From Leucocoprinus leucothites (Eukaryota; Basidiomycota; Agaricomycetes; Agaricales; Agaricaceae): a stretch of DNA of 64,000 nt. A program made the position numbers and the translations under genes. The first letter of the stretch is position 1, and each line of letters begins with the position of its first letter. Positions 11,199 to 21,324 of the stretch are shown here, piece after piece. Location: positions 1-64,000 of the forward strand of contig JAACJO010000041.1 in NCBI GenBank assembly GCA_013368445.1, written 5' to 3'. The notes under the pieces were generated by a model. The model ran no database searches, was not told where the DNA came from, and worked only from the letters and a program-made list of their open reading frames with translations.

Positions 11199-11790
11199 GA
11201 CACTAGGGACTAACATACTCTGTCATACACTTTTCAGGGTCTGCTGGGTTCTGGTGAGTCCCTCCTCGTGTTGCTAACTGTCCTGCAGGTTTAGGCCAGT
11301 TCTCCCCTGGGTAAGGCATGGCAGGCTTTCAGCTGGGTGAAGCTCTGTGATCAGGGAGGCAGCTAGAGGCCACACACTATGCCTAGGGTACCTTCTGCCT
11401 ACATGCATGAGTAAAGAGACTCTTTGGGGTATTGAAGAGCTGTTTGCTGGTCCCCAACTTGTCTGTGGGGAGACTGGCTTCATTCCAGAGGTGACTTGTC
11501 ATGGGGGGTGGGCATTCTAGGGTCAGGCATAGGTCCCTGATGGTGTGGGCAGCAATACCAGTGGCTTGATCACTGTGCTCTCTTGCAGCAGCAGGCTATT
11601 ACCACCACATCTGTGTTGGGCTTCAGCTTGAGGTAGGTGGTTTCCATAGCAGTGAGCAGGCATATTCTGCTTGAGATGTGAGGGATGTTTTCTCTCATAT
11701 TTGCTACTTAGAGTACTATTTTGTAAATGACCAGACTACTATCATGCACCAGTATATAAATTTATGAATTTTTTTTTAAAAAAAAAAAAG
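11199..11790 (+). mobile_element. 5'-truncated LINE 3' end inserted in the H1 3' UTR
   Basis: About 590 bp ending GTATATAAATTTATGAATTTTTTTTT plus about 13 A, the same tail style as the LINE copies. It is flanked by TCACAAGGAG at 11189-11198 and 11791-11800, a 10-bp duplication typical of target-primed reverse transcription. I cannot match the body to the other LINE copies; it may be the 3' UTR and C-terminus of the second LINE lineage seen at 15638-16851. No convincing open frame. Confidence 0.65.
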
Positions 11791-12098
11791 TCACAAGGAG
11801 AATAATAGGAGGTCCCAGGAGTAGGTCATGTACCTGCTTCAACACATCTTCCAACCCTGTTGGTACATCACTGGGGCCACACATGCATGTAAGCTTACTG
11901 TTAGAGGTCTGCAAGTTGGACTTTAGTTTCATATTTGTTACTATGCCACATCTCTTTGCCATCAAGTAGTGTACTATATTTGGACAGGACTTTATCTATT
12001 CCCATCTTTGTAGTGTTTGGTTTAGGTAGTGGTACTTAGGCCCTGTACTATGTTGGCAGGTGCAGACTGTGACCAGGCACTGTGTAATAAATCATTGA

Positions 12099-12129
<31 letters not shown>

Positions 12130-12653
12130 CAGGCTGAAAGACCACTGAACCCATCCCAGCTGAATATATGACAGAGTTGTCTGCTAATCTGATTGGTATG
12201 TGACAGGGGGTATATTTCTTGAACCAATGACAATGTGGGATCATATAAGATGTTGCACCTGTGTCTGCAATCCAATGGAAGTCAGCATTGAGCTGGAGGG
12301 GTGGGGAAGAAGCTGGGGAAGGGATAGGAGTGGAAGGAGAGCTTGTACTTGCATTTCCAGCGAATTCTGTGACTCTGCTCGCTTCTCCAGATGCTGGAGG
12401 GGCAGGGGAGGCGTCAGAGTCCTCTTGGGCCTTGTTGGCATAGTTTCCTCATTGTTTGGACCAGGGGGGAGCGTTCTGAATGTCCTCTTGGGCCTTGAGG
12501 CAATCTTTGTCCTTTCTCCAGCATTTGGCCTCTGTATGACCAGTTTTGTGACACCAGCCACTTGGATCAGTTGATTTCAACATTTTGAGGCCTCTGGAGG
12601 TGGCAGAAAGCACAGAGGAGGAAGAGGGAAGGTCTATGGCCCTCCTGCAATAT
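12130..12653 (-). mobile_element. Copia-B fragment (gag knuckle to protease)
   Basis: Corresponds to about 45439-45985 of the complete Copia-B copy. On the minus strand it encodes the region after the zinc knuckle (GVTKLVIQ in one frame; the homologous frame has ADTGATSHM protease sequence) with frameshifts. It begins directly after the poly(A) of H1 and so was the target of that insertion. It ends abruptly at a junction with H2. Confidence 0.8.
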
Positions 12654-13360
12654 TGGGTCGTACGTGCTCACCCTGGGACCCCCCAGTGTCAACAATGCTG
12701 GCGTTGGGGCCACATTACCACCACCTGTTGCAACCGTGCTCTCAGGTGCTCACAATGCGGTGGGCCACATCAGTCTGAGAATCACTGCACCACCTCCTCC
12801 TGCTGTAAGGGGTCGCCAAAGGCTAACCCCCCCATCCAGCCCACACCTGCCAGGGAACTCTGTCCCCACATCAAGTGCATCAACTGTGGCAAGGAACATG
12901 CTGCTACTGACTGCAAATGCATGTTCTGGCATCACTGGTTTGATCGGGATTGGCTGCAAAGTCATTCTGGTCCTGCTGGTTGGCCCCGGGCCTAGGGGGA
13001 GCTCCCTAGTGCCAATGTATCATCCCCCATCCATCACCAGTTGCCAGGTGGACCCTACAAACCCCAAGGCCTGCCACCTTCAGATGCAGTGATATTGGTA
13101 TATGTTTCATTTCTTTGTATTTCGTCACATGCCTAGCCCCTTCTGCTGTCAATTCATGTATTGTCTTGGACAGGACTATTATATATTCCCGGTTGTTTAC
13201 TCTTGTATAGTTGGTAGCAGTATTGGTTCCATGTAGTCTGTTAGAGGTCTGCAAGTTAGACTTTAGTTTCATATCTTTGTTACTATGTCTCTTTGCCATT
13301 GCATAGTGTACTATATTCGGACAGGACTTTATCTATTCCTGTCTTTGTAGTGTTTGGCTT

Positions 13361-13402
13361 CATCCCTCCTTGACCTCTTACTACCACCATCTCTTAGTTG
13401 GT
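13361..13402 (+). promoter_or_regulatory. Conserved 5'-terminal box of half-LINEs and LINE
   Basis: The 5' ends share ATCCCTCCTTGACC followed by TCTTACCACCACCATC and, after a few bases, TTGGTGT. CACCA and TGGTG can pair to form a short stem. Other copies: 24295, 27932 (reverse), 32734, 40059, 54116 (reverse), 55544, 60381, a diverged form at 23602 (reverse), and the 5' end of LINE copy 2 at 50635 (reverse, CCTCTTACCACCATCATC...GGTGTCT). It marks full-length 5' ends. It could be an internal promoter or an RNA structure; the role is inferred from position only. Confidence 0.7.
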
Positions 13403-13447
13403 GTGTTTTAAGATGTCTAGTTTACATCATTATTCTACCTATTCTAC

Positions 13448-15181
13448 ATGGGTAAATGAAGATCCAAGTCTAACAAGCCTCCCTGCCAAACAACCAAGTC
13501 TGCTGAAGCCTCCACCAATGAGCTCAACATTGCCGAGATGTCTGAGGACAAACATCTCTATCCCTACAACAACCCCTGCAATGTTTGTGGGTTCTTTGGT
13601 TCTCCCTGGGCTGACATCTCATTGCCTGGACCCTCCTCCCTACCCACTGCTGATGTTCCATCACAGCCAGTAGTGCCCCTCGCGGCTGATGTTCTGTTAC
13701 CGTCTCCAAAGCCCTTCACTGCCAGTGGACAGATGTTCTACCCTGTGAAGAACCCCCCTCCTCCAGCACTGCCATTTACTGTCTCCTCTGGGTCAACTGA
13801 GGAGTCTGTTGAGACTTGGGCTCTTGCTGGGCTCCATTTCTTCACCCACTTTGCCGGGTCAGCTCCCCCAGGCCCCCTACCTGAGGCCACCACCACTGTA
13901 CTTGTCCCGACCCTCATTGGGCTTGTTGTGGAAGTCTTCAACTGAGGCCAATGCAATACAACCCTTGACAGTGAGCACATGTGAGCCCAGGGATGGGCCA
14001 CATTTGCAGATTTCATTTGGGATTGTGCCACCAGAGTACTGGGGGCCAACCCTAATTATATGCGCGTCATCCATGAGGTGACCCATGGATCTGCTGACAA
14101 AGCAGAACCACATGACATTGACATGGGCTCCCCCAAGGCATCCAAGCAAACACCCAAGGCACTGCGGCCCGCCCTGGCCCATCCCCCCCTACTGCCCAAG
14201 CCAGCACCTGCAAAGCTTGCCCAGTCCCACCCCACCCTTGAGCCTGATTGCATTGCCACAATGCATCAGGCTGCCCTTGCCAATGCGCCTTCTGCAAAGA
14301 AGCCCTGCATGACCACATCGGGCCCCACCCAACACCAACTCTTCCTTGACTTCACTGGTGACACCAGTGATATCATTTACCTCCACCACAAGACTGTGCA
14401 CCTCCTTAATGACTCCCTCACTCATGTGAAGAGTTCACTTCACATTGAGAACATTGCCAGAGCATACAACACCATCTCATTGTACACCAACACCATCACC
14501 ACTGATGCTGAGGCATTGGTGATTGAATCCTTCCTCTCTTCAGCCTTCACAGCCCCATTTGAGCTGAAGACTAAATGTCCCAGGTCCAGGTCTTACCTCA
14601 AGATCCTGGATGTCCCTTACTACACAAGTGGTATCTGCACCACCCCGCAACACATCTCTGACCATATGTTCTTGTCTCCCTTCAAGGAGATATTTGCCAA
14701 CATCTCCTCCATGTGCATCATGTGCAACTCTGCCAGAGCTGACACTGCCACCATTTGGGTCGACCTTTGGGATTCTCAGTCTAGCGCTAACGCTAAGTGC
14801 CTGGTTGGCAAATACCTCAACTTCGATGGTATGCAGTCTATGATCAAGGCTGCGTGCACTCACCCTGGGACCCCCCAGTGTCAACGATGCTGGTGGTGGG
14901 GCCACACTACCACCACCTGTCATAACCATGCACTCAGGTGCTCACAATGTGGTGGGCCACATCAGTCCAAGAATCACCACACCACCTCCTCCTGCTGTAA
15001 GGGGTCGCCAAAGGCTAACCCCCCCATCCAGCCTACACCCACTGGGGAACCCTGTCCCCACATCAAGTGCATCAATTGCAGCAAGGAACATGCTGCTATT
15101 GACTGCAAATGTGCATTCTGGTGTCACCAGTTTGATCGGGATTGGCTGCAAAGTCATTCTGGTCCTGCTGGTCAGCCCTAG
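13448..15181 (+). pseudogene. H3 ORF1: gag-like RNA-binding protein, gamma type
   Basis: One uninterrupted reading frame of 578 codons broken by three TGA codons (codon 4, 13943-13945 and 13981-13983). The N-terminal module contains LPGPSSLPTADVPSQP and FTASGQMFYPVKNPPPP. A conserved HGSADKAEPHDIDMGSPK motif separates it from the core. The core (HQLFLDFTGDTSDIIYLHHK... RSYLKILDVPYY... ATIWVDLWDSQSS) may be an RRM-like LINE ORF1 domain. Three knuckles follow: CQRCWWWGHTTTTC, CSQCGGPHQSKNHH and CINCSKEHAAIDC. LINE ORF1 proteins of this kind bind element RNA and form ribonucleoprotein. Natural stop is TAG at 15179-15181. Confidence 0.85.
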
Positions 15182-15475
15182 GCCTAGGGGGAGCTCCCTA
15201 GTGCTAACATATCATCCCCCATCCATTGCCAGTTGCTGGATGGGCCCTTACAAACCCCAAGGCCTGCCACTTTCAGATGCAGTGATATTGGTATATGTTT
15301 CATCTCTTTTGTTTCGTCACATGCCTAGCCCCCTTCTGCTGTCAATTTATGTATTGTCTCGGACAGGACTCATATATATTCCCAGTTGTTTACTCTTGTG
15401 TAGTCAGTAGCGGTATCAGTTCCCTGTAGTAGATAGTTGGGCATGGACTGCTATTGTGCACCACATTATAAATTT

Positions 15476-15492
15476 GGACCCCTCTGGGGTCC
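15476..15492 (+). other. 3'-terminal hairpin of H3
   Basis: GGACCCCTCTGGGGTCC is a perfect 7-bp stem with a TCT loop, immediately before CACTG and the poly(A). The same place in beta elements holds GCGACCCC...GGGGTCGC, so the stem is kept while its sequence changes. Confidence 0.8.
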
Positions 15493-15637
15493 ACTGAAAA
15501 AAAAAAAAGGAAAAAAAAAAAAGTAGTGTTTGGCTTAGGTAGCAGTACTTAGGTCCTGTACTATGTTGGTGGGCATGGACTGTGACTGGGCACCACGTAA
15601 TAAATCATTGATTTTTTTTTTTAAAAAAAAAAAAAAG

Positions 15638-16062
15638 GACATAAGCCATGACGTGAGGAGGGCTGTCTGGTGTGGGGGGATGCACCATGTACAGCCAGTC
15701 TGGATGCTTGGGGCACCCACCACCTCATCCCCCTCTGGAGAGGAGGTTGAGACAGTTTGTCTGATGGAGCGCCAAGGCAGCTCCTGAAGAAAGAGAATAT
15801 TGGTGTCATTCTATATATTATCCAAGAGGTAGTCAACATGCACATAGTTACAGTTAATGTTCTGACTGAATAACCTTAACTCTGTAATTGTACTAGGTTC
15901 CCTAGACATGAATATGTGAGCTTTGGGCTGAGGTAGGAGGACAAGACTGATGGTCATGTACCTCCACATATGCTCACTTTGTCCACACCACATCAAAGCA
16001 GTGCTTCCAGAACAGGCAAGCCTTCAAAGAGGCTGGGTGGTTGCCCTTGCAATTGGGACATA
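15638..16062 (-). pseudogene. Second LINE lineage, inverted 5' piece: ORF1 end and ORF2 start
   Basis: On the minus strand, 16060-15970 encodes a last zinc knuckle (CPNCKGNHPASLKACLFW). Around 15930-15638 it encodes the start of an ORF2 endonuclease: LRLFSQNINCNYVHVDYLL, then NILFLQELPW and SPEGDEVVGAPSIQTG. These align with LINE copies 1-3 (SQNVGCSYALVDTILESKK, IIFLQEPPWNH, EGDDVVGTPIHPE) but are clearly diverged. Reading stops at 15638 (LTSWLMS), and the continuation of the same gene appears on the other strand from about 16063. Confidence 0.7.
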
Positions 16063-16851
16063 CCACTGAATGAGGGCAGGCCTGCCCCTGAGGGGTGGGC
16101 TGCTCCTTTGGCAGGACCTCATTGACCATTGCAATGTGCTGGTTCTCTCCCTATTCTCCAGGAGAGAGCCACTCAATCTCATGAATGTCTATTCAGATGA
16201 CATGCATATGGCTACCAACCTCCTCTCAAAGGAGGTTGATGCCCTTCCCACCTTTATTTACATAGGTGGCAACTTTAATTATCACTCATCAGTGTGGGAT
16301 CTATCAGTGGACCACCACCATACTTCTGCTATCTCGCTTCTTGAGACAGCATCTGATCTTGGTGTTGAATGGGCAAGGCCCATCAATGCTGCCAACACCT
16401 ACATTTCTCACAACATAGATCTTGAGGGCTCTGTGATTGATCTCATGTTCACACAGGCCCCTGATTCAGATCTCAACCTCCCTAGGTTGGATCACTTGCA
16501 GAAGGGGCCATCGGATCATATTCTGATGGTGCTATCCCTTCCTATCATGACCTCTAACATCAGGGTCACATGCACAGTCCTGCCAAGGGAGAGCAACGAG
16601 GAAGTTGCTTTCCTGACAGATGTTGGATGTCTCTTCCTAGATCTTGATACATTGGATCTATCAACCCCTGATTGGATTGAAGTTATGGTCTCAGCCATGG
16701 CAGACACCTTCTCTTGGATATGGACCACCCACGCCAAGACAATCACTATCACAAATTGGTCCAAATCATGGTGGACCAATGAGTGCTCTGCAGCTAAGGC
16801 CCAGTACTAGGAGCCTAGCACCAGGGCTGATTGGACTGCATTCCACTGTGC
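16063..16851 (+). pseudogene. Second LINE lineage, ORF2 endonuclease (downstream piece)
   Basis: Encodes the rest of an endonuclease/exonuclease/phosphatase domain: LNLMNVYSDDMHMA, PTFIYIGGNFNYHSSVWD (Asn/Asp metal-site region), GSVIDLMFTQAPD and KGPSDHILMVLSLP (the S-D-H motif). The linker SWWTNECSAAKAQY and RADWTAFHCAT follows; LINE copies 1 and 2 have a similar linker before RT. A TAG at 16808 interrupts it. Together with 15638-16062 it shows a 5' inversion. It then joins directly to the ORF1 of LINE copy 1. Confidence 0.8.
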
Positions 16852-17325
16852 CACCAGCATGCATCCTGGTGTAGCACAATGCAGGAACTGCTGGAGGTGG
16901 GGACACCCCACTCATGCATGTCATGCCCTTGGTACTCACTATCAAATTTGTGGTGGTCCTCATCATGTTGAGAATCATCACTTTATGGCCTGGTGTTGCA
17001 AGGCCAACCCCAAATCCAACCCCCAAATTTGTGGTGGTCCTCATCATGTTGAGAATCACTGCTCTATGGCCTGGTGTTGCAAGGCCAACTCCAAATCCAA
17101 CCCCCCTCATGATGCTACCCCTGATGGCATCCCTTGCCCTCACCTCAAGAATTTCAAATGTCTCAACTGCAAAGGTGACACCATGCCAACGACACTAAAT
17201 GCCCATTCTGGAGAAACAGGTTCGACCATACCTAGCACTCTAATAAAGCCACTGAGTCATGTACTGGATGTGCTGTCCACATCAACACCAATTGCTCTGG
17301 TGGCAGAGTTGCAGTTTAAATATGC
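16852..17325 (+). pseudogene. LINE copy 1 ORF1 C-terminus with duplicated knuckle
   Basis: Encodes MHPGVAQCRNCWRWGHPTHAC, a CCHC knuckle, then QICGGPHHVENH...CCKANPKSNP twice in tandem (a 78-bp direct repeat, about 16948-17103). After it comes CLNCKG followed by a frame change; the intact relative at 47874-48215 reads CLNCKGDHHANNTKCPFW. Only one copy of the 26-residue unit is present in LINE copy 2, so the duplication is specific to this copy. ORF1 appears to end close to the ORF2 start, with little spacer. Confidence 0.8.
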
Positions 17326-20300
17326 CTGGTAAGAACAATGTCATTTCTTCTGTTTGTATCTATTTGCAAAACATGGGGCGCTCTTACACCCTTGTTGATA
17401 CTATTCTTGAGTCCAAGAAGCTGGACTTTGACATTATATTTCTACAGGAACCTCCATGGAATCATATATGCAAAGCACCTTCTATGACTAATCCTGAAGG
17501 GGATGATATTGTAGGTGCCCCTATCCATCCCAAGTGGCTGTGTATGGTTCACCCTACTAAGCCCAATGACCCCCATCCCTGTACTTTGACTTACGTTCAC
17601 AGACATCTACTTCATATGAGACCCATCCTTTGACAGGAATGGGTCAACCACCACAATATTCAAATACTGGGTTTATTCAACCAGGGTAATTATATTCATT
17701 TTCTTAATATATATTCCGACTCATCATCATCAGTGATCACCTTTCTTTCAACAAACTTCATTGACATCCCTAATATTGTGTATATAGGAGGTGACTTCAA
17801 CCGTCGTTTTCCAGAATGGGATCCCTTGGCTTCCCATCTCCCTTGTACCACCATAACTCTAATGGAGTTAGTGGATTGTTTTAATCTTACCAGGTCCACA
17901 CTGACTGTCTTTTCCCCAACCCATTTTTCTTCTATAGAAGAGTATGACAATTCTGTTATCAATCTCATTTTTTGTGCTAATGATTCCACTCTCCATATTA
18001 TTGATGTGAATTCGAGACTGTCTTCAGATCATGCTCCTTTTCTCATCAATCTCCTGATCTGCCCAGATCATATTAATTATAAAAAACATGTACTGCCAAA
18101 GGATAGCGATGAAGAGACTGCTTTCATTTCTCAGGTCTCAGAGCATCTAGTGGCTATTGATTGTTCGAACATTCAATCTACTTCTCACTTGGACACTATT
18201 TCCAACTCCATTTCCCGTATATTCTCTGATTCATAGAACACAAACTCTAAAACTGTATGGATCACTAACTGGTTGAAAGAATGGTGGAACCCCCACTGCT
18301 CTGAGACTTTGCTTACTTACAGGAGAACCAAGGACTGAAAGGACTGGTGAGTGTTCAGAGTGGCTACTCGAGCTGCTAAATGCTCTTTCTTTGATGAATG
18401 CATTCACAAGATTGCTTCAACTAACAAACAACCCTGGGATCTCATGGAGTGGGTCAAGCAATGTAAACTCCCTGCTACTGAGGGCATTCAATATCAAGGA
18501 CGCACTTGTAACAATCTTCTGGATCTGTGGAATGCACTTCACTCATCATATAACTCTGTGTCAGGCCAACCGGTAAGCCCTCACATTCTAAATGAAATGA
18601 AATCTTTTTCTCCCCATTCCTGGGCTGACTTCTCAGCTCTGGAACTCACCAATTCCCTTTTGTCTTGCGCTAACTCTTCAGCTCCTGGACCTGATCATAT
18701 ATCCTGGAAACATCTAAAGTCTATCATCACCCATGACAACTGCCTCAAGAACATTATACTCATTGCCAATGCATGTGTATGTCTTTCTTACTGGCCGAGT
18801 CACTTCAAAGACTCGGTTTCTATCATCATTCCCAAGCTGAATAAACTGGCCTATGATACCCCTAAAGCATTTCGTCCTATTGTCCTACTAAATACTTTAG
18901 GTAAATTAATCGAAAAGATGATCACACACCACATGCAATTTGAAGCGGTCTCTTCAGGGGCTCTCCATCCAAATCAAATAGGTGGGGTTATCCAATGCTC
19001 TACTGAAGACACAGGTGTTTTCCTTACTCATGTCATTTGGGCTGGATGGGCCAAAGGTATGATCACTAGTGTTTGCGCTTTTGACATCGCCCAATTCTTC
19101 CCCTCCCTAAATCACAATATCCTTACTGACATCTTGCGATACCAGGGGTTTGCCCCAGAACTTGTAAAATTTTTCTCTCATTACCTTATAGGTCAATCTA
19201 CCCAATTCATGTGGAACACCTTCATGTCTGATGCCCATGACATGGATGTTGGCATAGGGCAAGGTTCAGCTCTCTCTTCCATCCTCTCAGTGCTCTACTT
19301 GGCACCTCTCATGTTCATGTTCAACCAATGAGCTCGCCTACAATCTATCCCCTCTTCTCTTCTGTCCTTTGTTGATGATGGGCTTTATATCTCTCAAGCG
19401 AAGAACTATACTGATACCATTTCTTCCCTAAAAGCAGGATATTCTATCATCACTTCTATCTGCACCAATCTCAGATTAGTTGTTGAACATGACAAATCTG
19501 AGGTCTTCCATTTTTCTCAGCATCACAACAACTCCAATCCTCCTCTCAACTTATCTGACATCAGTGGCCCCCTCCTCCATCCTAAATCTTTCTGGAGATA
19601 TCTCGGTTTCTACTTCGATTGTCAACTTTTGTTCCAAGAGCACATCCAATATTACTCGACTAAAGCATTATCCATGGTGAAAGCTATGGGTATGCTAGGA
19701 AATTCTACTCAAGGTCTCCTCCCTCTACAAAAATGACTTCTTTATAGGTCATGTGTCATCTCTGTGGCCACATATAGCTTTTGACTTTGGTATTTTGAGG
19801 GTGCTCATAACAAAGCTCTACTCAAGTCCTTATCCTCTATGCAAAGGCATGCTGCTCTTTGGATCACTGGTGCCTTTCGCACTTCCCCATCTGGTGGTGC
19901 TGAAAGTATTGCTGGACTTATTTCCATCCATCTTCATCTTTGTAAATTAGCTATTTGCTCCTCATATCGAGTTTCTACTTTACCTTTGAACCATGCATTA
20001 TGTTCTCTTTTATCTGATTGTTTCTCTCTTGACTCTCTCCCCCATCCCCAATCGTTTCACCTTCTCACTCTGGCCAAAAAAGCTAAAGTCAAAGGCCCTG
20101 TTATTGATGTAGATAGTTCTCTTTCTCATCTTTCAGATTTCTTCTCTCCTTTCACTCCTGAATCCAAGCCTGGATCTCGCCTCATGGATATTCATTCTGA
20201 TTCCATTCACTTTCATCCTTGTAATTGCTCAGATAAACATGAAATGTATAAACATGTATCATCTCTTGACTCTGTTTTTTCCTCCTCTTCTTCTAATCAT

Positions 20301-21085
20301 AATTGTATATCAGTTGTTACTGACACTTCTGTTCCACTTGTAGGTTCCCTTCAGGTGGTTTTGGTGGCACATTTATATTGCGGTGGATGACAAGTGTCCT
20401 ATGCAAAATAGGCAAGCAGCTGGGTGTCTTCTACAGATGCTGAACTCTACTCCATTTGTATTGGCATTGCCAAGGCCATCTCCCTCCAGTGTGACAAAAT
20501 CATCCTCATTACCGACTATCTTCTAGCAGGTAAGCTGGCAGTCAAACCTTCCATTCACTTGAGCCAATCTCACTCTATCCATATTTGCCAGCTCCTATCT
20601 GATTGGCTCTCAGCCAAACCTTCCCGATCCATTGACTTCTGGGATATTCTATCCAAGTGGCAGTGGAAGCCCCATCTCAAAGTCTATAATGACGTCACCT
20701 CCACACGCATATATGCCCCTCCCAGCACAGGTGCCACTCTCGACTTCTTGTAATGCAAGGCCACCAACAACTACCAGAAATCATAGGAGTCTATATTTTG
20801 GAAGAAGAAGTACTGTGGCAATGGTTTCCTTCTTTCAAAGAAAAATCACAAGTTCCTTATCCCCATGTATATCAAGGGGGGTACCTAGCTTCCCCTAGCT
20901 AACAAGTCACCATCATTATGCGCATGCATGACTCAGGCCATCCTTAATCACACTTCAATTGGAGCTTTGTGCAAGAGGTTCTTCCCCCTCAAGCTCAAAC
21001 TCTGTTGTTGTGGCCATTGTTTGGAAACACAACATCATATTTTGAGTTCCATAGTCTCTCTCGAGTCTTCTCTATTTTGCTAGAC
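17325..21085 (+). pseudogene. LINE copy 1 ORF2: endonuclease, reverse transcriptase, RNase H
   Basis: Starts at MPGKNNVISSVCIYLQNMG. Endonuclease: IIFLQEPPWNH, NIVYIGGDFNRRFPEWDP, SVINLIFCAND-like segment and LSSDHAPFLI (S-D-H). RT: SVSIIIPKLNKLAYDTPKAFRPIVLLNTLGKLIEK region, FDIAQFFPSLNH (motif A, 19080-19115), GIGQGSALSSILSVLYL, and FVDDGLYISQ (motif C, near 19370). RNase H: VVTDTSVPL, then SSTDAELYSICIGIAKA and IILITDYLL. The C-terminal CCHC-like segment (CCCGHCLETQHHI) lies near 21010. Stops at 17631-17633, 18234-18236 and 19329-19331 plus frame changes kill it. The EN-RT-RNase H order fits the Tad1 clade of fungal LINEs. Confidence 0.85.
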
Positions 21086-21324
21086 TAATTGTATATAGTC
21101 TTTGTCTTAAGCAGTTGTAGACCGCTTCATGTACCCTGGCTTGCCATAGAGTACTGTCTGTTTGTATTATTTAGTTGAAAGCAGACTGCGATTGAGCACT
21201 GCTATATAAATTCATTGATTTTTTTTAAAAAAAGGGACTATGACCTTGACTTCACCCTTGGAGTAGATGTAGATGGAATTGTTACTCTGGAGTCATTTAA
21301 AGCCCAGGGAATCAAGCACAGTGT

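Larger units (their letters stand above)
1984..12129 (+). mobile_element. Half-LINE H1 (alpha type, ORF1 only), split by four insertions
   Basis: H1 is one ORF1-only retroelement spread over five pieces: 1984-2105, 3956-4169, 10041-10469, 11031-11198 and 11791-12129. Removing the insertions restores colinearity with the complete alpha copy H4 (21325-23602, opposite strand). The pieces encode the ORF1 core (LIKLAQ..., HQLFLDFTGNTSEITYLH, SRSYFKILDVPFHMN, FDLWDSQSGA) and the zinc knuckles (CQCCWHFSHSTPTC, CSQCGGPHHSENHC, CINCKGNHAADD). The 3' UTR ends GTAATAAATCATTGATTTTT followed by about 24 A. The 5' end is left of the window, cut off by the gypsy element. There are several stops, for example TGA at 10138. 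To the right of the poly(A) lies Copia-B sequence, so H1 itself landed in a Copia-B copy. Confidence 0.8.
13361..15522 (+). mobile_element. Half-LINE H3 (gamma type), full length
   Basis: Complete 2.16-kb ORF1-only element: 5' box at 13361, ORF1 13448-15181, 3' UTR with terminal hairpin 15476-15492, and poly(A) from about 15497 interrupted by GG. A 14-bp duplication GTAGTGTTTGGCTT flanks it (13347-13360 and 15523-15536). Nothing resembling an endonuclease or RT lies inside, so it is non-autonomous by structure and not a truncation product: both ends are intact. Confidence 0.9.
12654..15637 (+). mobile_element. Half-LINE H2: gamma ORF1 end joined to an alpha 3' tail, split by H3
   Basis: A 5'-truncated element in two pieces (12654-13360 and 15523-15637). 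The first encodes the ORF1 C-terminus with all three knuckles (CQQCWRWGHITTTC, CSQCGGPHQSENHC, CINCGKEHAATDC), ending at TAG 12993-12995. It keeps a gamma 3' UTR to about 13230, then switches to the alpha-type UTR (TCTGTTAGAGGTCTGCAAG...). After H3 the alpha tail resumes and ends AATAAATCATTGATTTTT plus poly(A). The switch point indicates recombination or template switching between sub-families. Confidence 0.75.
16852..21233 (+). mobile_element. LINE copy 1 (Tad1-like), 5'-truncated in ORF1
   Basis: About 4.4 kb: end of ORF1 (zinc knuckles), whole ORF2 and 3' UTR. It ends GCACTGCTATATAAATTCATTGATTTTTTTT plus a short poly(A). The tail motif also occurs, diverged, in the alpha half-LINEs. The left end joins the second LINE lineage at a short match (GCCACCAGCATG), consistent with template switching. 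The right flank is a Copia-B scrap; no target duplication is visible because the left flank is rearranged. Confidence 0.85.

Noticed and set aside
15523..15637. Poly(A)/poly(T) stretches as small RNA terminators
   Set aside because: They coincide with retroelement 3' ends and are bounded by target duplications.
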